NCBI RefSeq assembly: GCF_000471905.2
Contig: NW_006499436.1
Coordinates: 3,950,005 to 4,014,004 of the forward strand
From: Amborella trichopoda
Lineage: Eukaryota; Streptophyta; Magnoliopsida; Amborellales; Amborellaceae
Reading direction: 5' to 3'
DNA length: 64,000 nt
Part shown: positions 33,690 to 45,239 of the stretch, in pieces
How the letters are laid out: every line of letters starts with the position of its first letter
How positions within the stretch are numbered: the first letter of the stretch is position 1
Translations under genes and position numbers: made by a program
The notes under the pieces: model-generated
What the model was told of the DNA's origin: nothing
What the model saw: only the letters and a program-made list of their open reading frames with translations
The model's database searches: none

Positions 33690-35060
33690 ATTGTAATGTA
33701 TTAATCCTTTTCTTTCTTGGCATTTATTCTTATAATGCCCCACTTTTCCACAGTTATAGCAAACATGGATTTTTCTCTTCCCCCTTGATTTTTTGAAGGT
33801 ATTTTTGAGATAGAATTTTTTGATAAATTTTTCTATATTACTTCTGCTATGGCTAGATTTGTATTTTTTATTCTTCTTTTTATCAGTTTTATTAGTCAAA
33901 GGTAGTGTATTATATCCAAACTGCTCATAGAAATCACCTAATTCCTTCTTGGCTGTCACTCTCTGTTTATCTAATTAACTTTTTAGTTTCAGATCAATGC
34001 ATAAGGCAAGTTCTTCTGAGCATATTTCAGCATATAGTTCTCTTAATGTATAAAGACAGTACTGAATTATTCCTCCATGTTTATTCTTCAATCTCGTCTT
34101 TACTTTTTCGGCAAAACGATGAGGTAAGCCAGCTATAAATTTTTCTTTCCAATGATTAGATTTACTATCTTCTCTTGAAAGAATCCGAGAGAAGAATACA
34201 TTTTTATACTATTTATAATGAGACAAAGTCAGACATCTTAGGTTTAAAAGAAGATCTTCAGATCTAGCATCAAGCAAAGTAGTAGTTCCTACAAAGTGTA
34301 GAGTTATTGTATATATTAGGGTATTTACTGCATGACTTTCACTATTAGGTACATCGTGACCAAATTCATTTTTTATTGTCCATTGTCTTGTAGCTCCTAG
34401 TATTTCTCTTTTGGTGGTCTCATCAATATGAAAGTCCCATCCTCTCAACCATCTACATACAATTGCTTTAGCTATTTCTTGATCATGATTTCCACTTATT
34501 TTGCACGCTGTTGCGTACATAGTCCTATGTTTCATTGTATCCAATATTTGATGATCTGAAATACCATCTATTTTCCAATTTACTATTGTTCTACCTTAGT
34601 ATGATGCAGTATTTGAGATTAAGTCTTCTTCAAACTGGATATCTATTGGTGTAGGTCTAGGATGATACATTTTGGTCTGAGAAGTTACTCTAAATTTTTT
34701 ACTATTGTCTATTCTATTTATATCAAGACTCTCTTCTTTGAAAGCTTCCTCCATTTCACATATATCATTATTGGCTACTTATTCCTTTTCTAGAACCATT
34801 GCTTGTGGTTTTATGAGCACTCTTTTTTCTTTTACACTTAGTTTAGCTAATTTATTTGCTAATTCATCAATCAATTCTTTATTCTCTTCTTTCTTCTTTA
34901 TTCCATCCAGGCTAAACTGTTCTTTGTTAAGTTCTGACGGTGGTTTAAATAGAACAACCTTCCTTTCGTCAACTATTCTCTCTTTACTCTGGGTTTTATT
35001 AACTATATTTTCTATTATGGTGGTTTGTTTTCCAATAGTCTGTAGACAAAGATTTGTATA
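33690..35060 (-). pseudogene. PET-1 coat region with zinc knuckle, reverse arm
   Basis: The coat core contains MDTMKHRTMYATACKISGNH and LDARSEDLLLNLRCLTLSHY. The basic end carries the knuckle CYNCGKVGHYKNKC (CX2CX4HX4C, 33,761-33,720). An acidic stretch follows before the protease. Fossil with several breaks. Confidence 0.75.
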
Positions 35061-36530
35061 GTTATTTTGTTCAATTATGTGTGGTATAACATTTATTTTA
35101 GTAGTATGATGATTTTTTTTTTCGAATTATTGTATAACGAGAGGCTTTAGTTTCTGGCTTTTCTTCTGATGATCCTTTTAGCTGGATACTTTTTTTAGGA
35201 GGGTGTATACTATATATTTCTTCTCCTTCAATAGTATGAAATGCCTAATATTTTCTATGGCATTAAGACCAAAATTCGGAATCGGAATGTCTTTTGCTTT
35301 TAGAGTAGGTCTTAACCAGTCAAAAAATCCTATCTGTTTATTTTTCTTTATAAACTTATTAAATCTTTTGTGAAGGGCATTTAGCAGTTCCTAGGGAAAA
35401 TCTGCTAAGTACCAATCACGAATTTCTTTATTTTCATCAGATAAATAATCATTCTTGAGTGCTTCTATATCTATTTTAAATCTTTCTTCCTTCTGAAGGG
35501 TTAAGATATTAAAATCCAAATCTGAAAAATGTAGGTTCATTATTATCAGAAGAACTGGATTCATCTACTTTATAGATTGGTTTATGGATATTACTATTAG
35601 TTCTCATTAGACTATCTATTATAGGTTTTTTAGGTATGGATGAGGTAGAATGTCTAGAAGGTACTGTAGTTCTTGATGGGGTGTAAGCAAATCTTTCTGA
35701 AAGGTTTATTCTAACACGTCTATTAGAATTAAATTGTTTTTTTATATTTCCATCGGGATATTGAATAATTTGGTCTGGGTCTCTGTTAATTGGAGTTTTA
35801 TATTGCTGGTTTTCATTTCGTAAGGACCAATTTTTAGGGAAATATATCTGGGACCAACTTATTGATTTAGGTATAACTGTATTAGATTTTTCCATATTTG
35901 TTTGAAAGAACACTGTTTTTTCTTTTGTGTCCATTTGCAGAGCATTAGGACATAAGGTATTCATAACTTTAGAACAAATTCTGTGTACTAATGCAATATT
36001 ATGAGATTAGAGTAAGAACTTTTCGAAGATTAGGGCCGGCTAAGGAAACAGAGAAGTTTGGGAAGCAATTAAAGTAGATGGGTCCGTTACAAAGGCTGGA
36101 TTCAATTATTCCTAATAGTGAATCTGAAACTTTATTATGTCGACTGTCACTTTAGGCAAGATAAGACAGAGTTATTCAAACCTAGCCGGGTTAACGGTTT
36201 TATTGCTATTTGTATAAGTCTTATATGAAGATATTTATGTTCTTTATCTTTACGATTCTGAACCATTTTTTCAGATAAAAGTTGGAAACTTTACTGTTCA
36301 TTAGTAATGGATATATTTTGTTCTATTGTTTTTATAGCATAGCAAGACCTAAACTCAAATGTGCCCTTTTAATATATATCTGTTATAGGAACTCTTGGTA
36401 TGTTCCAATTTTGTATTTGTTTTTCAATATTATCTATAATTATTTCTTCCTTATTTTTTACTCGTAATGTACTGTTTGATGAAGATGTTGTTTTATTGGA
36501 TAGCGTCTTTATAAAATTTGCCATTTCAAG
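35060..36530 (-). pseudogene. PET-1 movement protein, reverse arm
   Basis: Blocks TVFFQTNMEKSNTVIPKSIS, WSLRNENQQYKTPINRDPDQ and SNRRVRINLSERFAYTPS match the forward-arm MP at 39,290-39,560. The 30K core lies at about 36,260-36,000. Fossil with several breaks. Confidence 0.75.
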
Positions 36531-36717
36531 ATAACGGATGAACACTTGAGTCAGTCGGAAACAGTCCCTGTGCCTTTTTCAGCGGCTCTTCCTGGCCTTT
36601 TTCGGCAGTACGGGTCACGACGACTTTTAAGTTTCAACTCTCGGACTTATCTTGATTGATAAATGTTATAAAGCTTTTAGCCTTTAGAACAATATCTTCA
36701 ACTACAGTTCACTACTA

Positions 36718-36729
36718 GCTCTGATACCG
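36718..36729 (-). other. Primer binding site, PET-1 reverse arm
   Basis: The minus strand reads CGGTATCAGAGC, 11 of 12 to the consensus, immediately after the IR (which ends ACTTACGG-like at 36,735). This is the exact position expected for tRNA-Met priming. Confidence 0.8.
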
Positions 36730-37469
36730 TAAGTACCAAGATCTATTTTCAAGTTATATCTTAGGCTATTTTAGGCAACTATTTTATACAAACTTATGAG
36801 TAGATAATTTTAATGAGTAGATAAACAGTTAAACAGGTAAGAAATAACAATAGAGATATATCAATAACAAACCAATTTATGTAAGTAGTATTTCTAAATT
36901 TTAATTAAAATATCAACTTAACTTGCATAATAATAGAAATCTTACAAAGGGAAACACTTACATTAAACACTTGCAATAAGTAGAGAATATTTTCCACTCC
37001 TTTCGGCAGTAGCTAGGTAGAGTGTTTAAGTTACAATCACACATATACAAAGATTTACAATCACTCAGAAAGTATTCGGTGTGGCTAGACACACCACCCG
37101 ATATACAGTAATGAGAAAGAAAATAACACAGAGTAATAGGAGTATAAGAAGGAAATAATAATAAGGGGCAGTAATATCAGAAATTTCAGAGAGCAGACAT
37201 AAAACGAGGAAGAACAGAAGAGAGAGAGAAACTTTGAATAAGAGAACAGTAGATAGCAAGGAATGCATAGCAGAGAGTAGAGAGTTTTTGGGAATATTTG
37301 AGAGTATCTGAGAGTACAAAGAGATGTCTAATATAGATAGATAAGAGAGCTTACTGATAATTGCTCAAAGCAGAGAGAAAACAGAGCCTCAAAACTTTAG
37401 TGTTCTAAAGGAGAGGCGAAGAGAGAGCAGAGCTTCAGGGTTTTAGGGGAGAGAAGAGAAGAGAGCAGA

Positions 37470-37900
37470 ACTTGAGAGCTTTAGAGGAGAGAAGAGAGCA
37501 GAACTCGAGAGCTTCAGAGGAGAAAAGAGAACAGAACTTGAGAGCTTTAGAGGAGAGAAGAGAACAGAGCTTGAGAGCTTTAGAGGAGAGAAGAGAACAG
37601 AACTTGAAAGCTTTAGAGGAGAGAAGAGAACAGAGCTTGAGAGCTTTAGAGGAGAGAAGAGAACAGAGCTTGAGAGCTTTAGAGGAGAGAAGAGAACAGA
37701 ACTTGAGAGCTTTAGAGGAGAGAAGAGAACAGAGCTTGAGAGCTTTAGAGGAGAGAAGAGAACAGAGCTTGAGAGCTTTAGAGGAGAGAAGAGAACAGAA
37801 CTTGAGAGCTTTAGAGGAGAGAAGAGAACAGAGCTTGAGAGCTTTAGAGGAGAGAAGAGAACAGAGCTTGAGAGCTTTAGAGGAGAGAAGAGAACAGAGC
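37470..37900 (-). repeat. 33-bp minisatellite in PET-1 leader, about 13 copies
   Basis: The unit begins AGAGCTTGAGAGCTTTAGAG and ends GAGAGAAGAGAAC (plus strand), 33 bp, about 13 near-identical copies. On the RNA strand it is a CT-rich leader. Because 33 is a multiple of 3, both strands stay open, giving ALEERREQ-type (plus) and SSKALKLCSLL-type (minus) runs that are not evidence of a gene. Confidence 0.9.
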
Positions 37901-37955
37901 AGAAGGTACTGGGGGAGAGCACTCGGATGCCCCCCTTCGATGAGTTGATCCTCCA

Positions 37956-37961
37956 TTTATA
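37956..37961 (-). promoter_or_regulatory. TATA box of PET-1 spacer promoter
   Basis: TATAAA on the minus strand in GGCCTATAAATGGAGG, identical in context to 29,715-29,720 (-) and 45,518-45,523 (+). Start of transcription would be about 30 bp downstream, near 37,930, at the edge of the 33-bp repeat block. Confidence 0.65.
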
Positions 37962-38109
37962 GGCCGCGAGCTTCAGGGCTTAATAAGTGCAGGGCCAGCT
38001 CAAAAGTAGAACACAGTGTTTGGAGATGACAAAAAGGCGGCATAATGTCGGTGGCACAATATTTTGATAACATAAAGGTGGCACAGTGTCGGTGGCATAG
38101 TGAAAAGGT

Positions 38110-38240
38110 GTCGGTAGAGTTGACATGTGGCATCTAGCAATAGCGGCAGATGTTGGTGGATCTGACAGGTGGTATCTTGCAACAGTGACAAATGTCAGTG
38201 GATCTGACAAGTGGTATCTAGCAATAGTGGTAGATGTCGG
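38110..38240 (-). repeat. 42-bp tandem repeats upstream of the PET-1 TATA box
   Basis: About three copies of a 42-bp unit containing GACAAGTGGTATCTAGCAA and GTGGATCTGACA variants. They lie about 150-280 bp upstream of the TATA box on the minus strand. Counterparts at 29,880-30,000 (-) and 45,240-45,370 (+). Enhancer role inferred. Confidence 0.7.
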
Positions 38241-38485
38241 TAGGTCTTTATTTGCTGTCAGCAGGCTTTTGGCAGTATTTATTGGGATATGTATTTTATT
38301 CGGACCTTTTCAGGAAAAGTCGGGCCGTGGTTGTGAGAGTCCACAATCTTCAGTTTCGTGGGCGTAATCTTCATCATTTTGTGTTGATATAGACGTTGTT
38401 TCTTCTTCTTCATCGAATAGTTGGAGCAGCTTTTTCTTCCACTCTTCCTTAGTAGCCATTGGATTTTGTTGTCTTATCTTATTTA

Positions 38486-38489
38486 TAAT
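38486..38489. other. PET-1 head-to-head junction
   Basis: Left of this point the minus strand reads out of the last ORF (GATAAGACAACAAAATCC); right of it the plus strand starts directly with the PBS TGGTATCAGAGC. The join is between two non-homologous points of the viral circle, so it is a recombination or end-joining seam, not a simple hairpin tip. Confidence 0.8.
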
Positions 38490-38500
38490 GGTATCAGAGC
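38489..38500 (+). other. Primer binding site, PET-1 forward arm
   Basis: TGGTATCAGAGC, a full 12-of-12 match to the caulimovirid tRNA-Met primer site, directly at the palindrome junction. Confidence 0.85.
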
Positions 38501-38659
38501 TTTCTAAAGGCTAAAAGCTTTATAAAATTTATCATTCAAGATAAGTCCGAGAGTTGAAACTTAAAAGTCGTCGTGACCCGTACTGCCGAAAAAAGGCCAG
38601 GAAGAGCCACTGAAAAAGGCACAGGGACTGTTTCCGACTGACTCAAGTGTTCATCCGTT

Positions 38660-40050
38660 ATCCTGAAATGGCAAATTTTATAAGGACGCTATCCAATAGA
38701 ACAACATCTTCATCAAACAGTACATTACGAATAAAAAATAAGGAAGAAATAATTATAGATAATATTGAAAACAAATACAAAATTGGAATATACCAAGAGT
38801 TCCTATAACAGATATATAGTAAAAGGGCACATTTGAGTTTAGGTCTTGCTATGCTATAAAAACAATAGAGCAAAATATATCCATTACTAATGAACAATAA
38901 AGTTTCCAACTTTTATCTGAAAAAATGGTTCAGAATCGTAAAGATAAAGAATATAAATATCTTCATATAGGACTTATACAAATAGCAATAAAACCGTTAA
39001 CCCGGCTAGGTTTGAATAACTCTATCGTGTCTTGCCTAAGGGAGAGTCGTCATAATAAATTTTCAGATTCACTATTAGGAATAATTGAATCCAGCCTCTG
39101 TAACGGACCCATCTACTTTAATTGCTTCATTAAATTCTTTGTTTCCTTAGCCGACCCTAGTCTTCTAAAAGTTCTTACTTTGAATAGAAAAACTCAAGGG
39201 TTTGATATGAACCCTGGATCTCAGAATATTGCATTAGTATACAGAATTTGTTATAATGTTATGAATACCTTATGTCTTAATGCTATGCAAATGGACACAA
39301 AAGGACAAACGGTGTTCTTTCAAACAAATATGGAAAAATCTATTACAGTTATACCTAAATCAATAAGTTGGTCCCAGATAATTCTCCTTGAAAATTGGTC
39401 TTTACGAAATGAAAACCGGCTATATAAAACTCCAATTAACAGAGACCCAGACCAAATTATTCAATATCCCGATGGAGATATAAAAATACAATTTAATTCT
39501 AATAGACGTACAAGAATAAACCTTTCAGAAAGATTTGCTTACACCCCATCCAGAACTACAGTACCTTCTAGACATTCTACCTCATCCATACCTAAAAAAC
39601 CTATAATAGATAGTCTAGTGAGAACTAATAGTAATATCCATAAACCAGTCTATAAAGTAGATGAATCCATTTCTTCTGATAATAATGAACCTACATTTTC
39701 AGATTTGGATTTTAATATCTTAACCCTTCAGAAGGAAGAAAGATTTAAAATAGATATAGAAGCACTCAAGAATGATTATCTATCTGATGAAAATAAAGAA
39801 ATTTGTGATTGGTACTTAGCAGATTTTCCCCAGGAGCTGTTAGATGCCCTTCACAAAAGATTTAATAAGTTTATAAAGAAAAATAAACAGAATATAGGAT
39901 TTTTTGACTGGTTAAGACCTACTCTAAAAGCAAAAGACATTCCGATTCCGAGTTTTGGTCTTAATGCCATAGAAAATCAATATCAGGCTTTTCATACTAT
40001 TGAAGGAGAAAAAATATATAGTATACACCCTCCTGAAAAAAGTATTAGCT
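38660..40050 (+). pseudogene. PET-1 movement protein, forward arm
   Basis: Holds the longest open stretch of the window (about 375 residues). 30K core: KYLHIGLIQIAIKPLTRLGL, CLRESRHNKFSDSLLGIIES, SLADPSLLKVLTLNRKTQGF. Then MEKSITVIPKSISWSQ, a serine/threonine-rich middle (YTPSRTTVPSRHSTSSIPK) and an acidic FSDLDFNILTLQKEERFKID block. The core resembles what I recall of petuvirus MPs. It would act at plasmodesmata. Fossil with few breaks. Confidence 0.8.
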
Positions 40051-40269
40051 AAAAGGATCATTAGAAGAAAAGCCAGAAACTAAAGCCTCTCGTTATACAA
40101 TAATTCGAAAAGAAAATCATCATCATACTAATAAAATAAATGTTATACTGCACATAATTGAACAAAATAACTATACAAATCTTTGTCTACAGACTATTGG
40201 AAAACAAACCACCAGAATAGAAAATATAGTTAATAAAACTCAGAGTAAAGAGAAAATAGTTGACGAAAG

Positions 40270-41555
40270 AAAGGTTGTGCTATTTAAACCACCATCAGAA
40301 CTGAACGAAGAACAGTTTAGCCTGGATGGAATAAAGAAGAAAGAAGAGAATAAAGAATTGATTGATGAATTAGTAAATAAATTAGCTAAACTAAGTATAA
40401 AAGGAAAAGGAGCGGGTCATAGAACCACATGCAACGGTTCTACTAAAGGAATAAATAGCCAATAATGATATACATGAAATGGAGGAAGCTTTCAAAGAAG
40501 AGAGTCTTGATATAAATAGAATAGACTATGGTAAAAAATTTAGAGTAACTTCTCAAACCAGAATGTATCATCCTAACCTACCCCTGTAGATATCTAGTTT
40601 GAAGAAGACTTAATCTCAAATACTGCATCATTCTAAGGTAGGACATTAGTAAACTGAAGAATAGATGGTATGTCAGATCATCAAATATTGGATACAATGA
40701 AACATAGGACTATGTACGCAACAGCGTGCAAAATAAGTGGAAATCATGATCAAGAAATAGCTAATGCTATTGTATGTGGCTTTACTGGATGGTTGAGAGG
40801 GATGGTGGGACTTTCATATAGACGAGACCACCAAAAGAGAAATATTAGGAGCCACAAGATAATGGACAATAAAAAATGAATTTGGTCAATATGTACCTAA
40901 TAGTGAAAGTGATGCAGTAAATACCCTAATATATACAATAACTCTACAGTTTGTAGGAAGTACTGTATTGCTTGATGCTAGATCTGAAGATCTTTTAAAC
41001 CTAAGATGTCCGACTTTGTCCCATTATAAATGGTATAAAGATGTGTTCTTCTCTCAGCTTCTTTCAGGAGAAGATAGTAAATCTAATCATTGGAAAGAAA
41101 AATTTATAGCTGGATTACCTCATCTTTTTGCCGAAAAAGTAAAGACGAGATTGAAGAATAAACATGGAGGAATAATTCAGTACTCTCTTTATACATTAGG
41201 AGAACTATCTGCTGAAATATGCTCAAAAGGACTTGCCTTATGTACTGATCTGAAACTAAAAAGTCAATTAGATAAACAGAGAATGACAGGCAAGAAGGAA
41301 TTAGGTGATTTCTATGAGCAGTTTGGATATAATACACTGCCTTTGACTAATAGAACTGATAAAAAGAAGAATAAAAAATACAAATCTAGCCATAACAGAA
41401 GTAATAAAGAAAAATTTATCAAAAAATTTTATCCCAAAAATACCTTCAAAAAATCAAAGTGGAAGAGAAAAATCCCTGTTTGCTATAACTGTGGAAAAGT
41501 GGGGCATTATAAGAATAAATGCCAAGAAAGAAAAGGATTAATACATTACAATTAG
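40270..41555 (+). pseudogene. PET-1 coat region with zinc knuckle, forward arm
   Basis: A lysine/glutamate-rich start is followed by a coat core with MKHRTMYATACKISGNHDQE, DARSEDLLNLRCPTLSHYKW and a HWKEKFIAGLPHLFAEKVK block. A strongly basic stretch ends with CYNCGKVGHYKNKC at 41,481-41,522 (CX2CX4HX4C). Caulimovirid coat proteins package the DNA genome and bind RNA through this knuckle. Fossil, several breaks. Confidence 0.8.
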
Positions 41556-42100
41556 AAGAAATATCAAGAATCAATTATATCAAATATTACAATTAGAAGA
41601 AGGATCTGATATAGATTCTACTAGTTCTAATACAGACCCAATTGTTGGAGAAATAGAGGATGAAACATTAATATTTAGTAGTTCTGATTCAGAGGAGAAC
41701 ATAGATGGTTGCTTTTGTAATACACTTTCAAAAGAAGAGAATTTGATTATAGAAATAATTGACAAAATAACAGATCCAGAAGCAAAAAGAGAAGCCTTAG
41801 TTCAATACATTCAACTTGCCAAATCAAACAAAAAACCTCCACCTCTTATCAAAACTCAAGAAGATTATAGCTTTGCAAAAATTCTTATAAGAATCGATAA
41901 TAGAACTAATGACTATAAGGAACCATCTGTAGCCGAATTAAAACATAAATTAAATGAGGTACGAAATGAAATAATAATTCTAAAAAATAGAATACAAGTT
42001 TTGGGGCTAGCATCTAAACTTCAAAATACCTCTGAAAATACGGATGAAGAATTAGAATTGGACAACATTATAAATAAATATAAAAGACCTATATCCCCCA

Positions 42101-42440
42101 TTGAAGAAGCTCCAGAATCCTCCACGTACTATACAAACAGATAACTATGTAAACCTAATTGATAAAGTAATCACTCAAAAATGGTTTACCCTAATAAGAA
42201 TAATAGTACATAAAGAATACAGTTTTCAATCCTTGGCATTAATTGACTCAGGAGCAGATTTAAATTGTATTAATGAGGGATTAATGCCAACTAAATACTT
42301 TAATAAAACAACCCAAATATTAATTACAGCAGATGGTAGTAGATTGGTTATAAATTATAAACTATCCAATACTGTAGTATGTAATAACGAGAATTGCTTT
42401 GAAATGCCATTTATTATGGTAAACGGATTAAGTTAGGCTG
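42101..42440 (+). pseudogene. PET-1 aspartic protease, forward arm
   Basis: The active-site block LALIDSGADLNCINEG (D-S-G, near 42,235-42,282) is followed by YKLSNTVVCNNENCFEMPF. It lies between the acidic linker and RT and would process the polyprotein. Fossil. Confidence 0.75.
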
Positions 42441-42869
42441 TAATCCTTGGGACTCCATTCTTGAACTTGTTATATCCTTTAAAAATAGATAGCTCAACGA
42501 TTGAGGCCAGTATAGAAGGCCCCAATGTAAAATTTGAATTTGTAGATAAACAAAAAATTTGGGAAGTTAATAATGTTGAAGAAGTTATATCCAATAAAGA
42601 AAAATTTCTTTGCCATTTTAAAGAAGAAATAAAATATAAGACAATTGAAGAAAAGCTTTCTTTGCCTGAGAATATAAAGTTTGTTGAAGAAATTAAAAGT
42701 AAAATAGAAATTGAAATTTGTGCAGAATTACCAAGCGTTTTTTGAAATAGAAAGAAACACATTGTAACTCTACCATATGAAATAGATTTCCATGAAAATA
42801 AGAAACCTACAAAAACAAGGCCAATACAAATGAATCCTAGACTTTTAGAAATGTGCAAAAAGTAAATTG

Positions 42870-44095
42870 ATGACTTGTTACAGAAAAAGCTCATCAGAAA
42901 AAGTTTATCTCCATGGAGCTGCTCAGCATTTTACGTCGAGAAAGCCTGTGAAAAGGAACGGGGAGCTCCGCGGTTGGTAATAAATTATAAACCTCTCAAT
43001 AAAGTCCTTAAATGGATAAGGTATACCCTATTTCTAATAAAAACTGTTTACTTGATAGATTAGTTAATGCTTGCATTTTTTCTAAATTCGATTTGAATCA
43101 GGATATTGGCAGATTCAGATTTCTAAACAAGATAGATATAAAACTGCTTTCAATGTTCCCTTTGGACAATATGAATGGAACGTAATGCCTTTTGGACTTA
43201 AAAATGCTCTTTCTGAATTCCAAAATATTATGAATGACATATTTAATCCTTATATGAAATTCATGATTGTACATATTGATGATGTTCTTAGTTTTTCTAA
43301 AAATATTGAACAACATTTCAAACACATAAATGTTTTCATTAGAGCAATAAAGGCAGCAGGAATAGTTGTATCAGTCAGGAAAATCAGCCTCTGCCAAACA
43401 AAAATAAGGTTTCTTGGTCATAATATCTTTCAAGGAAGTATAGTCCCAATTGATAGTGCAATAGAATTTGTTGATAAAATTTCCAGATATTATCCTGGAT
43501 AAAACTGAACTCCAAAGGTTTTTAGGATGTCTTAATTATATTGCCGCTTTTTATAAAAATGTAGCCATTGATGCTAAACCTTTGTTTCAAAGGTTAAGAA
43601 AGAATCTGCCAAAATGGACAGATGAGCATACCTTAGCTGTAAAGAAAATAAAAGCCAAGGCTAAGGAATTACCTTGCCTTACACTTGCAAATCCTGATGC
43701 ATTTAACATAATTGAATGTGACGCCTCCGAAATAGGATTAGGCGGAATCCTAAAACAAAAAATTTCAGAAAAAGAACAATTGGTTCGTTTCACTTCAAAA
43801 GCTTGGAACCAAACTCAGCAAAACTATTTAACGGTTAAAAATGAAATTTTTGCTATAGCTCATTGCGTTATTAAATTCCAACGTGTTCTTTTAAACCAAA
43901 AGTTCCTTATACGAACTGATTGTAAAGCGGCCAAAGATATTCTTAATGATGATGTCAAAAATCTTGTTTCAAAACAAATTTTTGAACGATGGCAAGCAAT
44001 ATTATCCTCTTTTGTATTTGACATAGAACATATCAAGGGCAATACTAACTATCTTCCTGACTTTTTAACCAGTGAATTTTTGCAGGGGGGACAGG
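42870..44095 (+). pseudogene. PET-1 reverse transcriptase and RNase H, forward arm
   Basis: RT blocks WSCSAFYVEKACEKERGAPR, LVINYKPLN, VMPFGLKNALSEFQNIMNDI and FMIVHIDDVLSFSKNIEQHF, then CLNYIAAFYKNVAIDAKPLF. RNase H blocks are ECDASEIGLGGILKQKISEK, FLIRTDCKAAKDIL and FDIEHIKGNTNYLPDFLTSE. The RNase H segment is open over about 216 residues. Fossil, few breaks. Confidence 0.88.
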
Positions 44096-44159
44096 AGGGT
44101 AATACTAATACCAAATAAAGGGAGTAATAAAGGAAAAGAAAAAATCGAAATAGTTATAG

Positions 44160-45170
44160 CATCTGGAAAATCAGAAAGATCTATAGTATCTTCCCCTATA
44201 ACTCCAAATCAAGTAAAAAAATGACAAGCCAAGGAAATAATATCCTTTTTTGAACCAGTATCAATAAATACCACAGGAGAAGAAAAATCCAGATTTATTG
44301 AGACTACTATTATAGCCGAAGTAATCATAGATGATATCCATCTGAATAGAAATCCAAAAGAAATAGCAAATATTTATTTGAATAATCATTTACATCCTTC
44401 TAATAGTAATAAGACACGAGAATGGTATGAAGCCATCCTCTTGGAGACTGGATCGATATCATTGGTCCATTTTTTCAAAAAGAATACAAATACAATTGCA
44501 TATTTCAAATTTCAAATCCGAAAAATAATATCATATAAGGATTGGGGTATGGATCCTGTAAAAACCAAGAGATTACAAGCAGAAGGATTTAGTAATTAAA
44601 ACTATAGATATGCCGAATATGTTGATGCCTTGCATAAAGTATTCTCTTTTCAAAATAGCAATAATTCTCGTACTTGGTTTTTGCAAATAAAAATACCAGT
44701 GATTGAAGGGTTTCCTAATTGGTTTAGGAATTGGTTTCAAATATGGGGATCTGGAATTGACTTGCATATGTATTTTATGGCCTTTGACCAAATACCTTGG
44801 ATCATGAAAGGGTCCTACAATATTTCTGATAATTATACTGATGATTGAGAATATATCCCCAAACTGGGAAAACAAGTATATATAAAGTGGTGGGTCGTAT
44901 ATGAGAATAAAACCAATGAACCAGAGAATATAAAATTGAGAAAAGTCCCAATCCAAACACCAGAAACAGAAGTCAAAAATATGAGTGACTATATAAATAA
45001 GATAAGACAACAAAATCCAATGGCTACTAAGGAAGAGTTGAAGAAAAAACTGCTCCAACTATTCGATGATCAAGAAGAAGCAATGTCTACATCAACACAA
45101 AATGATGAAGATTACGCCCAAGAAAATGAAGATTGTGGACTCTCAGAGCCACGGCCCGATTTTTACTGAA
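44160..45170 (+). pseudogene. PET-1 last ORF, forward arm, unknown function
   Basis: Blocks SNSNKTREWYEAILLETGSI, VHFFKKNTNTIAYFKFQIRK, the tryptophan-rich FPNWFRNWFQIWGSGID, an EPENIKLRKVPIQTPETEVK block and an acidic C-terminus. It stands alone after RNase H. The WF-rich block resembles, from memory, conserved stretches near the 3' end of other plant EPRV polyproteins. No function assigned. Fossil, a few breaks. Confidence 0.6.
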
Positions 45171-45239
45171 AAGGTTCGAATAAAATACATATCCCAATAA
45201 ATACTGCCAAACGCCTGCTGACAGCAAATAAAGACCTAC

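Larger units (their letters stand above)
36735..38310 (-). promoter_or_regulatory. PET-1 intergenic region, right copy (palindrome spacer)
   Basis: Minus-strand order: 42-bp repeats (38,240-38,110), TATA box (37,961-37,956), 33-bp repeats (37,900-37,470), long leader, PBS. It lies between the two 8-kb arms, so its promoter would drive the reverse arm directly. It is about 300 bp longer than the left copy, chiefly because of more 33-bp units. Confidence 0.75.
28790..38486 (-). mobile_element. PET-1 (petuvirus-like) reverse arm with IR at both ends
   Basis: Minus-strand pararetrovirus fossil: end of the last ORF 38,486-38,310, IR-right 38,310-36,735, PBS 36,729-36,718, MP 36,530-35,060, coat region 35,060-33,690, protease 33,250-32,900, RT 32,370-31,740, RNase H 31,723-31,190, last ORF 30,980-30,065, IR-left 30,065-28,790. 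The unit is therefore longer than one genome, with terminal redundancy like a tandem of circular viral DNA. In one 75-nt stretch of the RT-RNase H link, 3 differences separate it from the forward arm. About fifteen breaks. Looks like the youngest lineage here. Confidence 0.85.

Noticed and set aside
37435-37956. Long open frames on both strands over the 33-bp repeats (SSKALKLCSLL and ALEERREQ types) as repeat proteins
   Set aside because: Openness follows from a 33-bp period with no stop in the unit, on both strands at once. The minus-strand ATG overlaps the TATA box, so it would not be in the transcript.
28790-38310. PET-1 as an LTR retrotransposon with IR copies as LTRs
   Set aside because: No integrase, a 30K-type movement protein is present, and the IR plus PBS layout with MP-CP-PR-RT-RH order is caulimovirid. 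Direct IR copies fit terminal redundancy of circular viral DNA.
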